From contig NZ_AAUW01000002.1 of the NCBI RefSeq assembly GCF_000168975.1, positions 248,001 through 312,000 on the forward strand: DNA of 64,000 bases. Reading direction: 5' to 3'. This DNA comes from Roseibium aggregatum IAM 12614. Its GTDB lineage: Bacteria; Pseudomonadota; Alphaproteobacteria; Rhizobiales; Stappiaceae. Both the position numbers and the translations under genes were made by a program. The number at the start of each line of letters is the position of its first letter. Within the stretch, counting starts at the first letter, position 1. The notes under the pieces were generated by a model. That model was not told the DNA's origin, did no database searches, and worked only from the letters and a program-made list of their open reading frames with translations. This document shows, piece after piece, positions 9,248 to 17,620 of the stretch.

Positions 9248-10057
9248 TTAAGCGGCGTCGCTGCGCGACTTGAAATGCTGGATACGCCGGCAGTCGGACA
9301 TGCCGGCAATTTTTCTGATGACCGGCTCGAGGCGGTCCGCCCACTCAAGCGCTCCGGCTTCGTCGGCAATCAGATCCTGCCGCAGTTCCAGAAGCGCATG
9401 CGCCAGCCCACGGCGCGTTGCGTGCCGGTACATTGTGTCGTTTTTGAGAGCCCCGTCATAAGGCTCATTGTCGCCCACAATGATGTCGTCCTGCGCCCTC
9501 AAACCCTCCAGCAGGGGATCAACGGCCCGCGGGTCGCTGTCCCACAGGACGGTGACATGCCAGGGCCGCGGCACACCGCGCCAGACCGGCGTAAAGCTAT
9601 GAATGGAAAAGATCACCGGTGGATCGTTGACCTCGATCATCGCATTCAGTGTCTGGTCGATCAGGTCGTGATAGGGTTTGTGAAACCGGTCGATCCTGTT
9701 CGCCCGCTCAATCGTGTCGACCTTGGCATTGCCCGGCACGACGGCGCCGTCCGAGAGGCGCATGATCAGCGTCGGGTCGTCGGCGCCCCGGTTGGGATCG
9801 ATCAACAGACGCGAAAAAGTGGTCAGGCAAGCCGGTGCATTGAGCCGCTTCGCCAATTCGAGCGTAACTGCGCGCGCACCGATATCATAACCGATATGCC
9901 GCTCGAACTGTTCGGCCGGAACGCCGAGATCACCATAGGGCTCCGGAACGGTGTTGCGGGCATGATCGCACAGGAGCAGCAATCCGGTCGTTAAATCGCC
10001 ATTGACATATTCGGTCGGCTGAAAGGCCCGGCCGGTTTCGGCAGCTGGTTCTATCAT
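9248..10057 (-). CDS. N-formylglutamate amidohydrolase family protein (copy 1)
   Basis: A 269-residue FGase-fold protein. It has the N-terminal LLLCDHARNTVPEPYG, a central LIDPNRGADDPTLI and IFSIHSFTPVWRG, matching the HutG-like family that hydrolyses N-formyl-L-glutamate or related formyl/acyl amino acids. Its neighbours are DUF1244 and GapR, not histidine-degradation genes, so a role in the hut pathway is not supported. A second, divergent family member lies at 15595-16515. Confidence 0.88.
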   Translation of the reverse strand: MIEPAAETGRAFQPTEYVNGDLTTGLLLLCDHARNTVPEPYGDLGVPAEQFERHIGYDIGARAVTLELAKRLNAPACLTTFSRLLIDPNRGADDPTLIMRLSDGAVVPGNAKVDTIERANRIDRFHKPYHDLIDQTLNAMIEVNDPPVIFSIHSFTPVWRGVPRPWHVTVLWDSDPRAVDPLLEGLRAQDDIIVGDNEPYDGALKNDTMYRHATRRGLAHALLELRQDLIADEAGALEWADRLEPVIRKIAGMSDCRRIQHFKSRSDAA

Positions 10058-10434
10058 GTCTCGCTTCGTGGAAACTTCTGTGGCTCACTATCGTGCAAGC
10101 GGTCAGGTTTACGGCAAACCAGCGAAGGAACCAAGCCCGAAAACACCGCTTTCAGACAGCGTTTCTGCAGACCATCCACACCTTCCGCACGCCAGCGCCC
10201 GATCTGTGCACCCGCGATTTTGCCAAGGTCCTTACAACGCGGTATACGCTTTATTGACATCTAACGACGATCTGAGGCGGAGCGGTCATGTTCCCGCCCC
10301 ATTTCTGACGGCATAGGGGGTGGGACTGTTCAATTGGACAAAAAATCCGGACGGTTCGGGAAACAAGTCTGGGCGAAAGACACCGTATCCCGTTAACGAC
10401 GTTGACAAGGCCCCCTTGTCGACGCAAAAAGCGA
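10058..10434. other. Intergenic region without a supported gene
   Basis: 377 bp between the divergent FGase and DUF1036 genes. Short open frames on both strands lack ribosome-binding sites and family-like sequence. It should hold both promoters, but I see no clear -35/-10 pair. Confidence 0.5.
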
Positions 10435-10956
10435 ATGTCTGTAAAGCAGCAAAGCGAACGACTGCATATGTTTAAGGTTGGGGAACGGAACCAGGGCAGG
10501 TCTCGGGCATGTGTCAGCGTGCCTGTGAAATTTGCCTTTGCTGCTTTCCTTGCCGTGCTGTTTTTCTCCGCATCCAGTGACGAAGCCAGAGCGGATCTGC
10601 GCCTTTGCAACAAGACCGACAGTCAGGTTGGTGTGGCCATCGGCTACAAGGACAAGACCGACTGGGTTACCGAAGGCTGGTGGAACCTTGCTTCCAACTC
10701 CTGCGAGACCCTGGTACCCGGGGCGCTGGTGTCACGATACTATTACATCTACGCAGTTGATTATGACCAATTCGGCGAATGGGGTGGCCGGGCGTTCATG
10801 TGCACCCGGGAAAAGGAATTCACCATTCGCGGAATTGAAGACTGTGTGGCTCGCGGATTCGAGCGGACAGGCTTTTTTGAAATCGACACGGGCGAACAGA
10901 GCAGCTGGACGGTCCAGCTGACCGAACCCGTGCAACAGGGGACAGGTGGGCGATGA
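10435..10956 (+). CDS. DUF1036 family exported protein
   Basis: A protein of about 173 residues with an N-terminal signal segment (VKFAFAAFLAVLFFSASSDEARA). The DUF1036 domain follows: LRLCNKTDSQVGVAIGYKD, TEGWWNLASNSCETLV, YYIYAVDY and FMCTREKEFTIRG. Paired cysteines suggest a disulfide-stabilised periplasmic domain. The stop overlaps the pyk start (ATGA at 10953), so the two are translationally coupled, an arrangement I recall from related alphaproteobacteria. The start is uncertain: ATG codons at 10435 and 10468 both lack a strong ribosome-binding site. Confidence 0.8.
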   Translation: MSVKQQSERLHMFKVGERNQGRSRACVSVPVKFAFAAFLAVLFFSASSDEARADLRLCNKTDSQVGVAIGYKDKTDWVTEGWWNLASNSCETLVPGALVSRYYYIYAVDYDQFGEWGGRAFMCTREKEFTIRGIEDCVARGFERTGFFEIDTGEQSSWTVQLTEPVQQGTGGR

Positions 10957-12389
10957 GGCGTAACCGGCGAGTCAAAATTCTTGCAACTCTCGGACCCTCT
11001 TCCTCAGAACAAGACATCATCGAAAAATTGTATCGCTCCGGTGCGGACGTGTTCCGCATCAACATGAGCCATACCGATCATGATCGTCTGAAGATGCTTG
11101 TCGAACGCATCCGTTCTGTTGAGGAGAAGGTTGGGCGGCCAATCGGCATTCTGGCCGATCTGCAGGGGCCCAAGCTGCGTGTGGGGACTTTTGCCGACGG
11201 TCCGGTGATATTGGAAAACGGCGCAACCTTCACGCTGGATGCCGACAAGTCCGGCGGCAGCGTCGACAGGGTACATCTGCCGCATCCCGAAATTCTTCAG
11301 GCGCTCGAGCCGGGCCACCGCCTGCTGCTCGATGACGGCAAGATCCAGCTCAAGGTTCTGGAAGCCGACCGCACCAGGGCCGTGACGGAAGTCATCGTCG
11401 GTGGCAAGCTGTCCGACCGCAAGGGCGTCAGCGTTCCCGATTCGGAAATCGCGACCAGCGCCATGACCGAAAAGGACCACAAGGACCTGATCGCGGCTCT
11501 CGACCAGAATGTCGACTGGGTCGCCCTGTCCTTCGTGCAGCGCCCGGACGATATCGCCGAGGTGCGCAAGATCACCCGCGGCCGCGCCGGCGTTCTGGCC
11601 AAGATCGAAAAGCCGCAGGCCATCGGCCGGCTGGACGAAATCATCGAGCTCTCGGACGCCATCATGGTTGCCCGTGGCGACCTGGGCGTTGAACTGCCGC
11701 TGGAACAGGTTCCCGGCCTGCAGAAGCGCATCACCCGTGCCTGCCGCCGCGCCGGCAAGCCGGTCGTGATCGCCACGCAGATGCTGGAATCGATGATCAA
11801 CGCACCGGTGCCGACCCGCGCCGAAGTGTCCGACGTTGCCACCGCCGTGTTCGAAGGCGCAGATGCCGTCATGCTGTCGGCAGAATCCGCTGCAGGCGAA
11901 TTCCCGATCGAGGCAGTGTCCACCATGGACAAGATCGCCCAGCAAGTGGAACAGGATCCCAACTACCGCACGATCATCTACGCACAGCGGACCGAACCGG
12001 AAGCCACTGGCGCCGACGCGATTTCGGCAGCGGCCCGGCAGATCGCCGAGACGCTGAACCTGGCCGCCGTCGTCTGCTACACGACCTCCGGCGCAACGGG
12101 CCTGCGTGCATCGCGTGAGCGTCCGTCCAGCCCGGTGATCGTTCTGTCACCGGTGCTTGCGACCGCGCGTCGCCTGTCGCTTGGCTGGGGCCTGCACTGC
12201 GTGGTCAGTGAAGATGCCGCCAACGAGGAAGACATGATCGACCGCGCCTGCCGCATCTCCTTTTCCGAGGAGTTCGCAAAACCGGGCCAGCGCATCATCG
12301 TGACAGCGGGCGTCCCCTTCGGCACGCCGGGCTCCACGAACATGCTGCGGATTGCCTTCGTCGGCAACGACGGCCAGGGCGGCATTTGA
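10953..12389 (+). CDS. pyk: Pyruvate kinase
   Basis: A complete 478-residue pyruvate kinase converting phosphoenolpyruvate and ADP to pyruvate and ATP in glycolysis. Seen are the N-terminal RRVKILATLGPSS-like stretch (NRRVKILATLGPSSSE), FRINMSHTDHD, the catalytic-lysine region LAKIEKPQAIGRLDEII, MVARGDLGVELPLE and QMLESMINAPVPTRAEVSDVA. The start overlaps the DUF1036 stop by 4 bp. A terminator follows closely. Confidence 0.97.
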   Translation: MRRNRRVKILATLGPSSSEQDIIEKLYRSGADVFRINMSHTDHDRLKMLVERIRSVEEKVGRPIGILADLQGPKLRVGTFADGPVILENGATFTLDADKSGGSVDRVHLPHPEILQALEPGHRLLLDDGKIQLKVLEADRTRAVTEVIVGGKLSDRKGVSVPDSEIATSAMTEKDHKDLIAALDQNVDWVALSFVQRPDDIAEVRKITRGRAGVLAKIEKPQAIGRLDEIIELSDAIMVARGDLGVELPLEQVPGLQKRITRACRRAGKPVVIATQMLESMINAPVPTRAEVSDVATAVFEGADAVMLSAESAAGEFPIEAVSTMDKIAQQVEQDPNYRTIIYAQRTEPEATGADAISAAARQIAETLNLAAVVCYTTSGATGLRASRERPSSPVIVLSPVLATARRLSLGWGLHCVVSEDAANEEDMIDRACRISFSEEFAKPGQRIIVTAGVPFGTPGSTNMLRIAFVGNDGQGGI

Positions 12390-12420
12390 CGATCTAATCG
12401 GTTAAACAGACCGGATCACG

Positions 12421-12448
12421 AGAAGGCGGCCTCAAGGTCGCCTTTCTT
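12421..12448 (+). terminator. Rho-independent terminator after pyk
   Basis: AAGGCGGCC-TCAA-GGTCGCCTT forms a 9-bp stem with one G-U pair and is followed by TCTT. It also lies at the end of the convergent hydrolase gene. Confidence 0.7.
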
Positions 12449-13455
12449 CATTCCGCCGGCACGGCTTCGGCCCCTGTTTCGGGCACCCTTGCCTTGCCGC
12501 CGGATCCAGCAACCCGTTCCACCAGCCTGTCGATACCGGACACGATCTCATCCGTATGCGTGTGCTGCGGCATGTGCCCCGCCGCGCCCAGCATCAGCAG
12601 CTCTGCGTCCGGCAGATCCTGCAACAGGCCTTCGCAATGGATCGACGGCCAGACCACAGTATCTTTCGTTCCCGTGATGATCAGCGACGGTTGAACAAGT
12701 TCCCCGTAATGCGCCGACTGCTGCCGGACAGCCTGTTTCAGACTGCAGATGTCTGCCGCGTTGGACCGGAAGCTTTCGGGCCGGAAGAGCAGCGGCAGAC
12801 GGACCGACGCGGCATAGCCGGAAACCGGCGGATCGGGATGGAAGACATGCCTCAGCATCTGTGGCACCAGCCGCTCGCCGAACGGGATCGTCAGTGTTCT
12901 GGAAAACAGCCAGCCGAAGACCGGCATTGCCGCAACCGTGTAGTACCAGTTGACCCCGCCCGGCCACACGTGGCTGACGGGCGCCAGGAAGACGAGCCCT
13001 TTCACCCGCTCCGGCGCGGCAAGGCCCACTGCTGCCGTCACCGCTCCTCCGAGCGAATGCCCCACCACAATGGCAGACTCGATGCCAAGGCGTGCAAGCA
13101 GACCGGTGATCAGCTTCGCCTGGCTTTCCGGCGTGTTCCGGCCGGTTCTGGAGCGCTGCGAGAACCCAAGTCCAGGCCGGTCGATGAAGAGCAGCGGGTA
13201 GCGCCCCTCAAAAGCGCTCTCAAACGCAAGCTTCATGTCATAGGCATTGCCGCTTGCTCCATGCAGGAACACCAGCACAGGCTGCCCGCTGGCCGCCTGA
13301 GACGCAGGAACGAAGTGATAATGCATCTGCGCGCCATCCACCTCGGCGAGACTGCCGTCGGGCGCATAGGCACGCGAAATCTGCCTTGCCCTGTAAAGAG
13401 AGTAGGCGACAAACAAACTGGCGGTGGCGAGAAGAGCAGTCAGGAACGAAATCAT
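12448..13455 (-). CDS. Alpha/beta hydrolase, membrane-anchored
   Basis: A 335-residue alpha/beta-hydrolase (a start at 13479 would add 8 residues). One N-terminal hydrophobic segment (ISFLTALLATASLFVAYSLY) probably anchors it. The oxyanion region is VFLHGASGNAYD, the nucleophile elbow GHSLGG, an acid lies in the TGTKDTVVW region and the catalytic His in GAAGHMPQHTH. The substrate cannot be predicted. A 16-bp tandem duplication (13481-13512) lies just upstream of the start. Confidence 0.85.
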   Translation of the reverse strand: MISFLTALLATASLFVAYSLYRARQISRAYAPDGSLAEVDGAQMHYHFVPASQAASGQPVLVFLHGASGNAYDMKLAFESAFEGRYPLLFIDRPGLGFSQRSRTGRNTPESQAKLITGLLARLGIESAIVVGHSLGGAVTAAVGLAAPERVKGLVFLAPVSHVWPGGVNWYYTVAAMPVFGWLFSRTLTIPFGERLVPQMLRHVFHPDPPVSGYAASVRLPLLFRPESFRSNAADICSLKQAVRQQSAHYGELVQPSLIITGTKDTVVWPSIHCEGLLQDLPDAELLMLGAAGHMPQHTHTDEIVSGIDRLVERVAGSGGKARVPETGAEAVPAE

Positions 13456-13480
13456 ATTGCGGACATAGCACTGCGCCATC

Positions 13481-13512
13481 AGCAATCAAGTCTGGCAGCA
13501 ATCAAGTCTGGC
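13481..13512. repeat. Perfect tandem duplication, 2 x 16 bp
   Basis: AGCAATCAAGTCTGGC occurs twice head to tail between the TPR gene and the hydrolase start, as a slippage or recent local duplication would leave. It lies in the 5' leader of the hydrolase gene. Confidence 0.9.
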
Positions 13513-13541
13513 AGCACGCCGGCGAAACGGAAGAGCCTTCC

Positions 13542-14204
13542 TCAGGCGGGTTCGCCCTCGGCGTCCTTTTCCAGATCCTTTACAGCCTTGTTGGCATTTT
13601 CCAGGCTGGGATTGATTTCAAGCGCCCGCTTGAACGTCGTCAGCGCTTCGTTTTCAAAGCCCAGTCGCCGCTGGATAATCGCAAGGCCTGACAAGGCGCC
13701 CCAATGACGCGGCTCCAGCGCCAGTGTGCGCTCGATATCCACCAGGGACTTGCCGAAGTCCTCTTGCATGTAATGGACAGTCGCACGCCTGTTCCAGCCT
13801 TCCGCATAGGTTGGCTTCAGGATGACGACCGTGTCCAGCAGATCAAGCGCCAGGGCATGATCGTCGGCCTGGATGGCCTTGCCGGCGCGGGACATCAGCA
13901 CGTCCACCGTATCGCTGCCGGAATCCATCCAGAACATCTGGATTTCCCGGCCGATACGCGCAGCTTCCTTCGGATTGTCCGATTTGGCCAGATTGGCAAA
14001 GAGCTCATCCAGACGGGACTGTTCATCGTCCGGATCGCTCTCTTCGACAACCACCTGCCCGCCTTCTTCCGGAAGTTCGTCGGGAAGCGCGTTGAAGTCT
14101 TCGGCAGACGGCGGCTCTGCCTCCGGACCGAGATCCGGAACAGGCTGGGCGCTCGCCATACTGGCGCCGGCGAAAAACAGAAAGGCAAACACAAAAATCC
14201 GCAT
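13542..14204 (-). CDS. Exported tetratricopeptide-repeat protein
   Basis: A 220-residue protein with a signal peptide (RIFVFAFLFFAGASMASAQ), an acidic linker (about residues 25-60) and then three TPR-like helical pairs. These include HALALDLLDTVVILKPTYAEGWNRRA, the DFGKSLVDIERTLALEPRHWGAL unit and NEALTTFKRALEINPSLENA. It is probably a periplasmic scaffold. The partner is unknown. Confidence 0.85.
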   Translation of the reverse strand: MRIFVFAFLFFAGASMASAQPVPDLGPEAEPPSAEDFNALPDELPEEGGQVVVEESDPDDEQSRLDELFANLAKSDNPKEAARIGREIQMFWMDSGSDTVDVLMSRAGKAIQADDHALALDLLDTVVILKPTYAEGWNRRATVHYMQEDFGKSLVDIERTLALEPRHWGALSGLAIIQRRLGFENEALTTFKRALEINPSLENANKAVKDLEKDAEGEPA

Positions 14205-14366
14205 CCGACGATTATGGGTCGTTGGATGCGGCGGTCAATCCTGCAATTTGACACATCTTCGTGCGCCACGGTGGCAGGAACCCGATCCACTCCCACCGCA
14301 ACAAGACAAGGCCTTGTTCAGCAAGAGATTTCCTGGTCTTCCGCCACGCAATGCGCAGCAGCAAGA

Positions 14367-14492
14367 TTAGCCCTGGCGTGCTTTGAAACGCGGGTTTTTC
14401 TTGTTGATGATGTAGACGCGGCCTTTGCGGCGAACCATGCGGTTGTCGCGGTGGCGGGTCATGAGCGCTTTGAGCGAGTTCTTGATCTTCAT
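14367..14492 (-). CDS. rpmJ: 50S ribosomal protein L36, B-type (YkgO-like)
   Basis: A 41-residue protein, [18 protein letters not shown] at the start and [11 protein letters not shown] at the end, typical of the longer B-type L36. It has no cysteines, so it is the zinc-free (C-minus) form, which in several bacteria is induced under zinc limitation or is the only copy. It is a small basic component of the large ribosomal subunit. It stands alone between the TPR gene and tRNA-Val. Confidence 0.95.
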   Translation of the reverse strand: MKIKNSLKALMTRHRDNRMVRRKGRVYIINKKNPRFKARQG

Positions 14493-14641
14493 GTCACTGT
14501 CCCCACAAGGGTCCTGCTTCTTTAAACCAAATGAGCGCCAAAGGCGCTCACGTTTGACTGGATTGGCCTTGAAGCAGCGGCAGGTCCTGCGCCTATCTTC
14601 AGATCAACCCGCGCTTCTCGAAACCTCAATCAGCGCAATAA

Positions 14642-14716
14642 TGGTGGGCGTGACAGGGATTGAACCTGTGACCCCTTCGATGTCAACGAAGTGCTCTCCC
14701 GCTGAGCTACACGCCC
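14642..14716 (-). tRNA. tRNA-Val (anticodon GAC)
   Basis: A 75-nt cloverleaf with encoded CCA. The acceptor GGGCGTG pairs with CACGCCC. The D-arm region is AGCTCAGCGGGAGAGC. The anticodon stem CTTCG/CGAAG encloses a loop with GAC (complement of 14682-14684), and the T-arm carries GGTTCAATCC. All stems are intact. Confidence 0.97.
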
Positions 14717-14865
14717 GAATTTCTCGGTAGTCCGGCGCCCCAGCGCCGTGGTGGAGTGCGATATAACGGGGATCGGCAAACTGTGCAACCCCCCTTTTTC
14801 ACCGAACCGTCAAAATTTCCCCAGCCCGGTTGGCACCCCCAGTTTTCCGCGGCGTCAACGCCTTG

Positions 14866-15225
14866 TCAGGCCGCCAGCATGCGCTCCACTTCCTGCACGA
14901 GGTCTTTCAGATGGAACGGCTTTGAAAGGACTTTCGCATCCTTCGGAGCATCCGATTCCGGGTTGAGTGCAACGGCAGCAAACCCCGTGATGAACATCAC
15001 CTTCAGGTCCGGATCGAGTTCGGTTGCCCGGCGGGCCAGCTCGATCCCGTCCATTTCAGGCATCACGATGTCGGTCAGGAGCAGTGAAAACGGTTCCTCG
15101 CGCAGGCGCTCGTAGGCGCTTCTGCCGTTATCGAACGAAACGACGTCGTGACCGGCATTTTCCAGCGCCTTCGCCAGAAAGCGGCGCATGTCATTATCAT
15201 CTTCGGCAAGCAGGATACGCGGCAT
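14866..15225 (-). CDS. cpdR: CpdR single-domain response regulator
   Basis: A 119-residue stand-alone receiver with acidic pocket AEDDND, phospho-acceptor Asp in LLTDIVMPEMDG and conserved Lys in LSKPFHLKDL. The sequence follows CpdR closely. CpdR is the adaptor that, when dephosphorylated by the CckA-ChpT pathway, delivers substrates to ClpXP during the alphaproteobacterial cell cycle. It is divergent from an FGase gene, as in other members of the order that I recall. Confidence 0.9.
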   Translation of the reverse strand: MPRILLAEDDNDMRRFLAKALENAGHDVVSFDNGRSAYERLREEPFSLLLTDIVMPEMDGIELARRATELDPDLKVMFITGFAAVALNPESDAPKDAKVLSKPFHLKDLVQEVERMLAA

Positions 15226-15594
15226 CGTAATTGACCAGGTCCTTTGTTCGTGTGGGTTATGTTCCCTTTCTGCCGGTTATAGCTCGAATTCCACAGAATG
15301 ATAGGGTGAATTGGATCACACAGCCACGGTGTGGATAGCCAGGTGTTGAGAACGATGCCGCCTTTGACCTTTCCACACGGGAAGGCTTCTTACGCAGGGG
15401 AAAATCACCCGGCCTCCGCTCCTCACACCGTACCGTGGGTGCACGAAGCCCGCACGGCCCGGCCGGCGCCGCCGTCAATCGCGGCATCGTTGCCCACAAG
15501 CGCGCACGCTTTTGATCCTGTCGAGGTGGACTGCGCACCGATTCCTTGGCACCATAGGTGACGGCCTGCACCGGGCGCCAACCAGGACACAGCA
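15226..15594. other. Intergenic region between cpdR and the second FGase gene
   Basis: 369 bp with no supported gene. A short hairpin (CACAC-agccacg-GTGTG, 15317-15333) is the only local structure I see. Both divergent promoters should lie here. Confidence 0.5.
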
Positions 15595-16515
15595 TTGACG
15601 GACGACAAGCAGCCTTCCTCCCCAGCCTCTTTCGAGGCGGATTTTAACGGCTTTCCCGCTTTCGAAGTTCTGTGCCCGGCGGACCAGAGGGTGCCGTTCG
15701 TTTTCAATTCGCCTCATTCCGGCCGGCAATATTCCAAAGGCTTTCTTGCCTCCTCCCGTCTGGACGAAATAGCGATCCGGCGGTCGGAAGACGCTTTTGT
15801 CGACGATCTTTTCGCCCATGTCGTGCCGCTCGGTGCGCCGCTTCTGCGTGCGCACTTTCCAAGGGCCTACCTTGATGTGAACCGCGAACCCTACGAACTC
15901 GATCCGAAAATGTTCGACGGACGCCTGCCGACCTATGCGAACAGCCGCTCGATCCGGGTGGCAGGTGGTCTTGGAACCGTGGCCCGCATCGTCAGCGAAA
16001 ACCACGAGATCTATCGGCACAAGCTGCCGGTCGCAGAGGCACTCAGCCGGGTGGAGGAAATCTACAAGCCGTATCACACCACATTGCGCCGGCTGCTGGC
16101 CCAGACCCACGTAACCTTCGGCTACGCCGTTCTGATCGATTGCCACTCGATGCCGTCCAACGTGAAATGCCAGACAACCGACACAAGGCCGGACTTCATC
16201 CTTGGCGACCGCTACGGCACAAGCTGCAGCAGCGATCTGACGGAATTCGCCTGCTCGGTTCTGAAGGACATGGGCTACACCGTCTCCCGCAACAAACCCT
16301 ATGCAGGCGGCTTCATCACCGAACACTACGGCCGCCCCACAAGCGGCCTCCATGCGCTTCAGATCGAAATCAACCGCGGGCTCTACATGAACGAGGTCAC
16401 GCACCAGCCAACCCCGGGCTTTGGCGACCTCTTCCATAACCTGCGCCAGTTCGCCCGCGAGCTGACCTCCATGCCGGATGCCGCCTTGCCGGCAGACTCC
16501 ATCGCAGCGGAATAA
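15595..16515 (+). CDS. N-formylglutamate amidohydrolase family protein (copy 2)
   Basis: A 306-residue FGase family protein with FNSPHSGRQY, RAYLDVNREPYELDP, VLIDCHSMPSN and the C-terminal LQIEINRGLYMNE, motifs of the zinc-dependent FGase/HutG fold. It is clearly divergent from copy 1 (9248-10057). The start appears to be TTG at 15595 after AGGACACAGCA. It is probably a cytoplasmic deformylase or amidohydrolase; no hut genes are nearby. Confidence 0.87.
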   Translation: MTDDKQPSSPASFEADFNGFPAFEVLCPADQRVPFVFNSPHSGRQYSKGFLASSRLDEIAIRRSEDAFVDDLFAHVVPLGAPLLRAHFPRAYLDVNREPYELDPKMFDGRLPTYANSRSIRVAGGLGTVARIVSENHEIYRHKLPVAEALSRVEEIYKPYHTTLRRLLAQTHVTFGYAVLIDCHSMPSNVKCQTTDTRPDFILGDRYGTSCSSDLTEFACSVLKDMGYTVSRNKPYAGGFITEHYGRPTSGLHALQIEINRGLYMNEVTHQPTPGFGDLFHNLRQFARELTSMPDAALPADSIAAE

Positions 16516-16527
16516 AAATCTCAGGAC

Positions 16528-16612
16528 AAAAAAAAGGCCGCTCTCAAAAGAGGCGGCCCGAGTCTAGGGAGGAAACGCCCAAGGAGGGCGGTACGACACA
16601 ACGTATCGCACC
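16528..16612 (-). ncRNA. Candidate trans-acting sRNA with anti-Shine-Dalgarno loops
   Basis: Reading the minus strand, TTGACG (16646-16641) and GATTTT (16623-16618) are spaced by 17 bp, predicting a start near 16612. The ~85-nt transcript would have stem I (GCG-A-TACG with CGTA-C-CGC), a CGCCC-TCCTT-GGGCG hairpin and an exposed TTTCCTCCCT. It would end in a terminator, GGCCG with a bulge and CTCT pairing AGAG/CGGCC, followed by eight T residues. No protein gene on this strand explains the terminator, since the flanking genes run the other way. Pyrimidine CCUCC loops are typical of alphaproteobacterial sRNAs that mask ribosome-binding sites. This is inferred from sequence only. Confidence 0.55.
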
Positions 16613-16617
16613 GCAAT

Positions 16618-16646
16618 AAAATCGCATTGCACCGCACAAACGTCAA
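16618..16646 (-). promoter_or_regulatory. Putative sigma-70 promoter of the candidate sRNA
   Basis: Minus-strand -35 TTGACG, 17-bp spacer and a weak -10 GATTTT lie directly before the predicted 5' end. Confidence 0.4.
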
Positions 16647-16786
16647 GACCGACAGCCCTTCCAAACTGATCAAAGTATGAGCAGTCATTCAGGTTTTGCA
16701 GATTCATTTTTTTGCAGAACCGGTTATACAAGCGGCAATTCGTAATAATTTCGGTTTCGCGCGGTTTCCGCGGCCAGGAGGTAATG

Positions 16787-17590
16787 ATGTCGGCAGGGCC
16801 GGTTTCCAGTTCAAATATGTTTGCCCCGTTCCTGGACAGGCTGGCGGAAGCAGCCAGTGGCGCGATCATGCCGCACTTCCGCCAGGGCTTTGCAATCGAC
16901 AACAAGCGGGAAGCCGGGTTCGACCCTGTCACCATCGCCGACAGGAACGGCGAAACCGCAATGCGCGCTTTGATCAACGAAACCTATCCGGACCACGGAA
17001 TCCTTGGCGAAGAACACGGTCCGGAAAATCTCGACGCGGAACATGTGTGGGTGCTCGACCCGATTGACGGCACACGCGCCTTCATCACCGGCCTGCCCAC
17101 CTGGGGAACGCTGATCGGCCTCAGGACCAGCGGCATTCCGAGCCTCGGCATGATGGTTCAGCCCTATATCGGCGAGCGCTTCGGCGGCGACGGCAAGACG
17201 GCCTGGTACGATGGCCCCCTGGGCGGAAGACAGCTTCAGACACGTCCCTGCGCCAGCCTGGAAGATGCCACTATTTTCACCACCACCCCTGCGCTTTTTA
17301 CTGATGGCGAACGCCAGGCCTTCGACAAGATCGAAGCTGCCGTGCAATTGTCCCGCTATGGCACCGACTGCTACGCCTATTGCATGGTGGCAGCCGGCCA
17401 TGGCGACGCGGTGATCGAAGCCGGCCTGCAAGCCTATGATATCGTTGCACTTGTGCCGATCATCGAAGGGGCCGGCGGTGTCGTCACCACATGGACTGGC
17501 GGTTCACCGGCCGATGGTGGCCAGATCGTTGCGTCAGGCGATCCGCGTCTGCATGAAATCCTTCTGCGGAACCTGGCAATAGCTGCCTGA
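16787..17590 (+). CDS. hisN: Histidinol-phosphatase, inositol-monophosphatase family
   Basis: A 267-residue Mg-dependent phosphatase. Metal-binding motifs seen are FDPVTIADRNGE, GEEHG, WVLDPIDGTRAFITGLPTWG and the C-terminal QAYDIVALVPIIEGAGG. The GTRAFITGLPTWG form is typical of the HisN-type histidinol-phosphatases of actinobacteria and alphaproteobacteria, step 8 of histidine synthesis. AGGAGG at 16776-16781 favours the ATG at 16787 over 16784. A broader inositol-phosphatase activity cannot be excluded. Confidence 0.87.
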   Translation: MSAGPVSSSNMFAPFLDRLAEAASGAIMPHFRQGFAIDNKREAGFDPVTIADRNGETAMRALINETYPDHGILGEEHGPENLDAEHVWVLDPIDGTRAFITGLPTWGTLIGLRTSGIPSLGMMVQPYIGERFGGDGKTAWYDGPLGGRQLQTRPCASLEDATIFTTTPALFTDGERQAFDKIEAAVQLSRYGTDCYAYCMVAAGHGDAVIEAGLQAYDIVALVPIIEGAGGVVTTWTGGSPADGGQIVASGDPRLHEILLRNLAIAA

Positions 17591-17620
17591 CGGCCCGCAC
17601 GGCCTCATCAGGGGGCCGGA

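Noticed and set aside
10056-10316. 86-residue plus-strand and 68-residue minus-strand frames between FGase and DUF1036
   Set aside because: They overlap on opposite strands, have no ribosome site and no family-like sequence.
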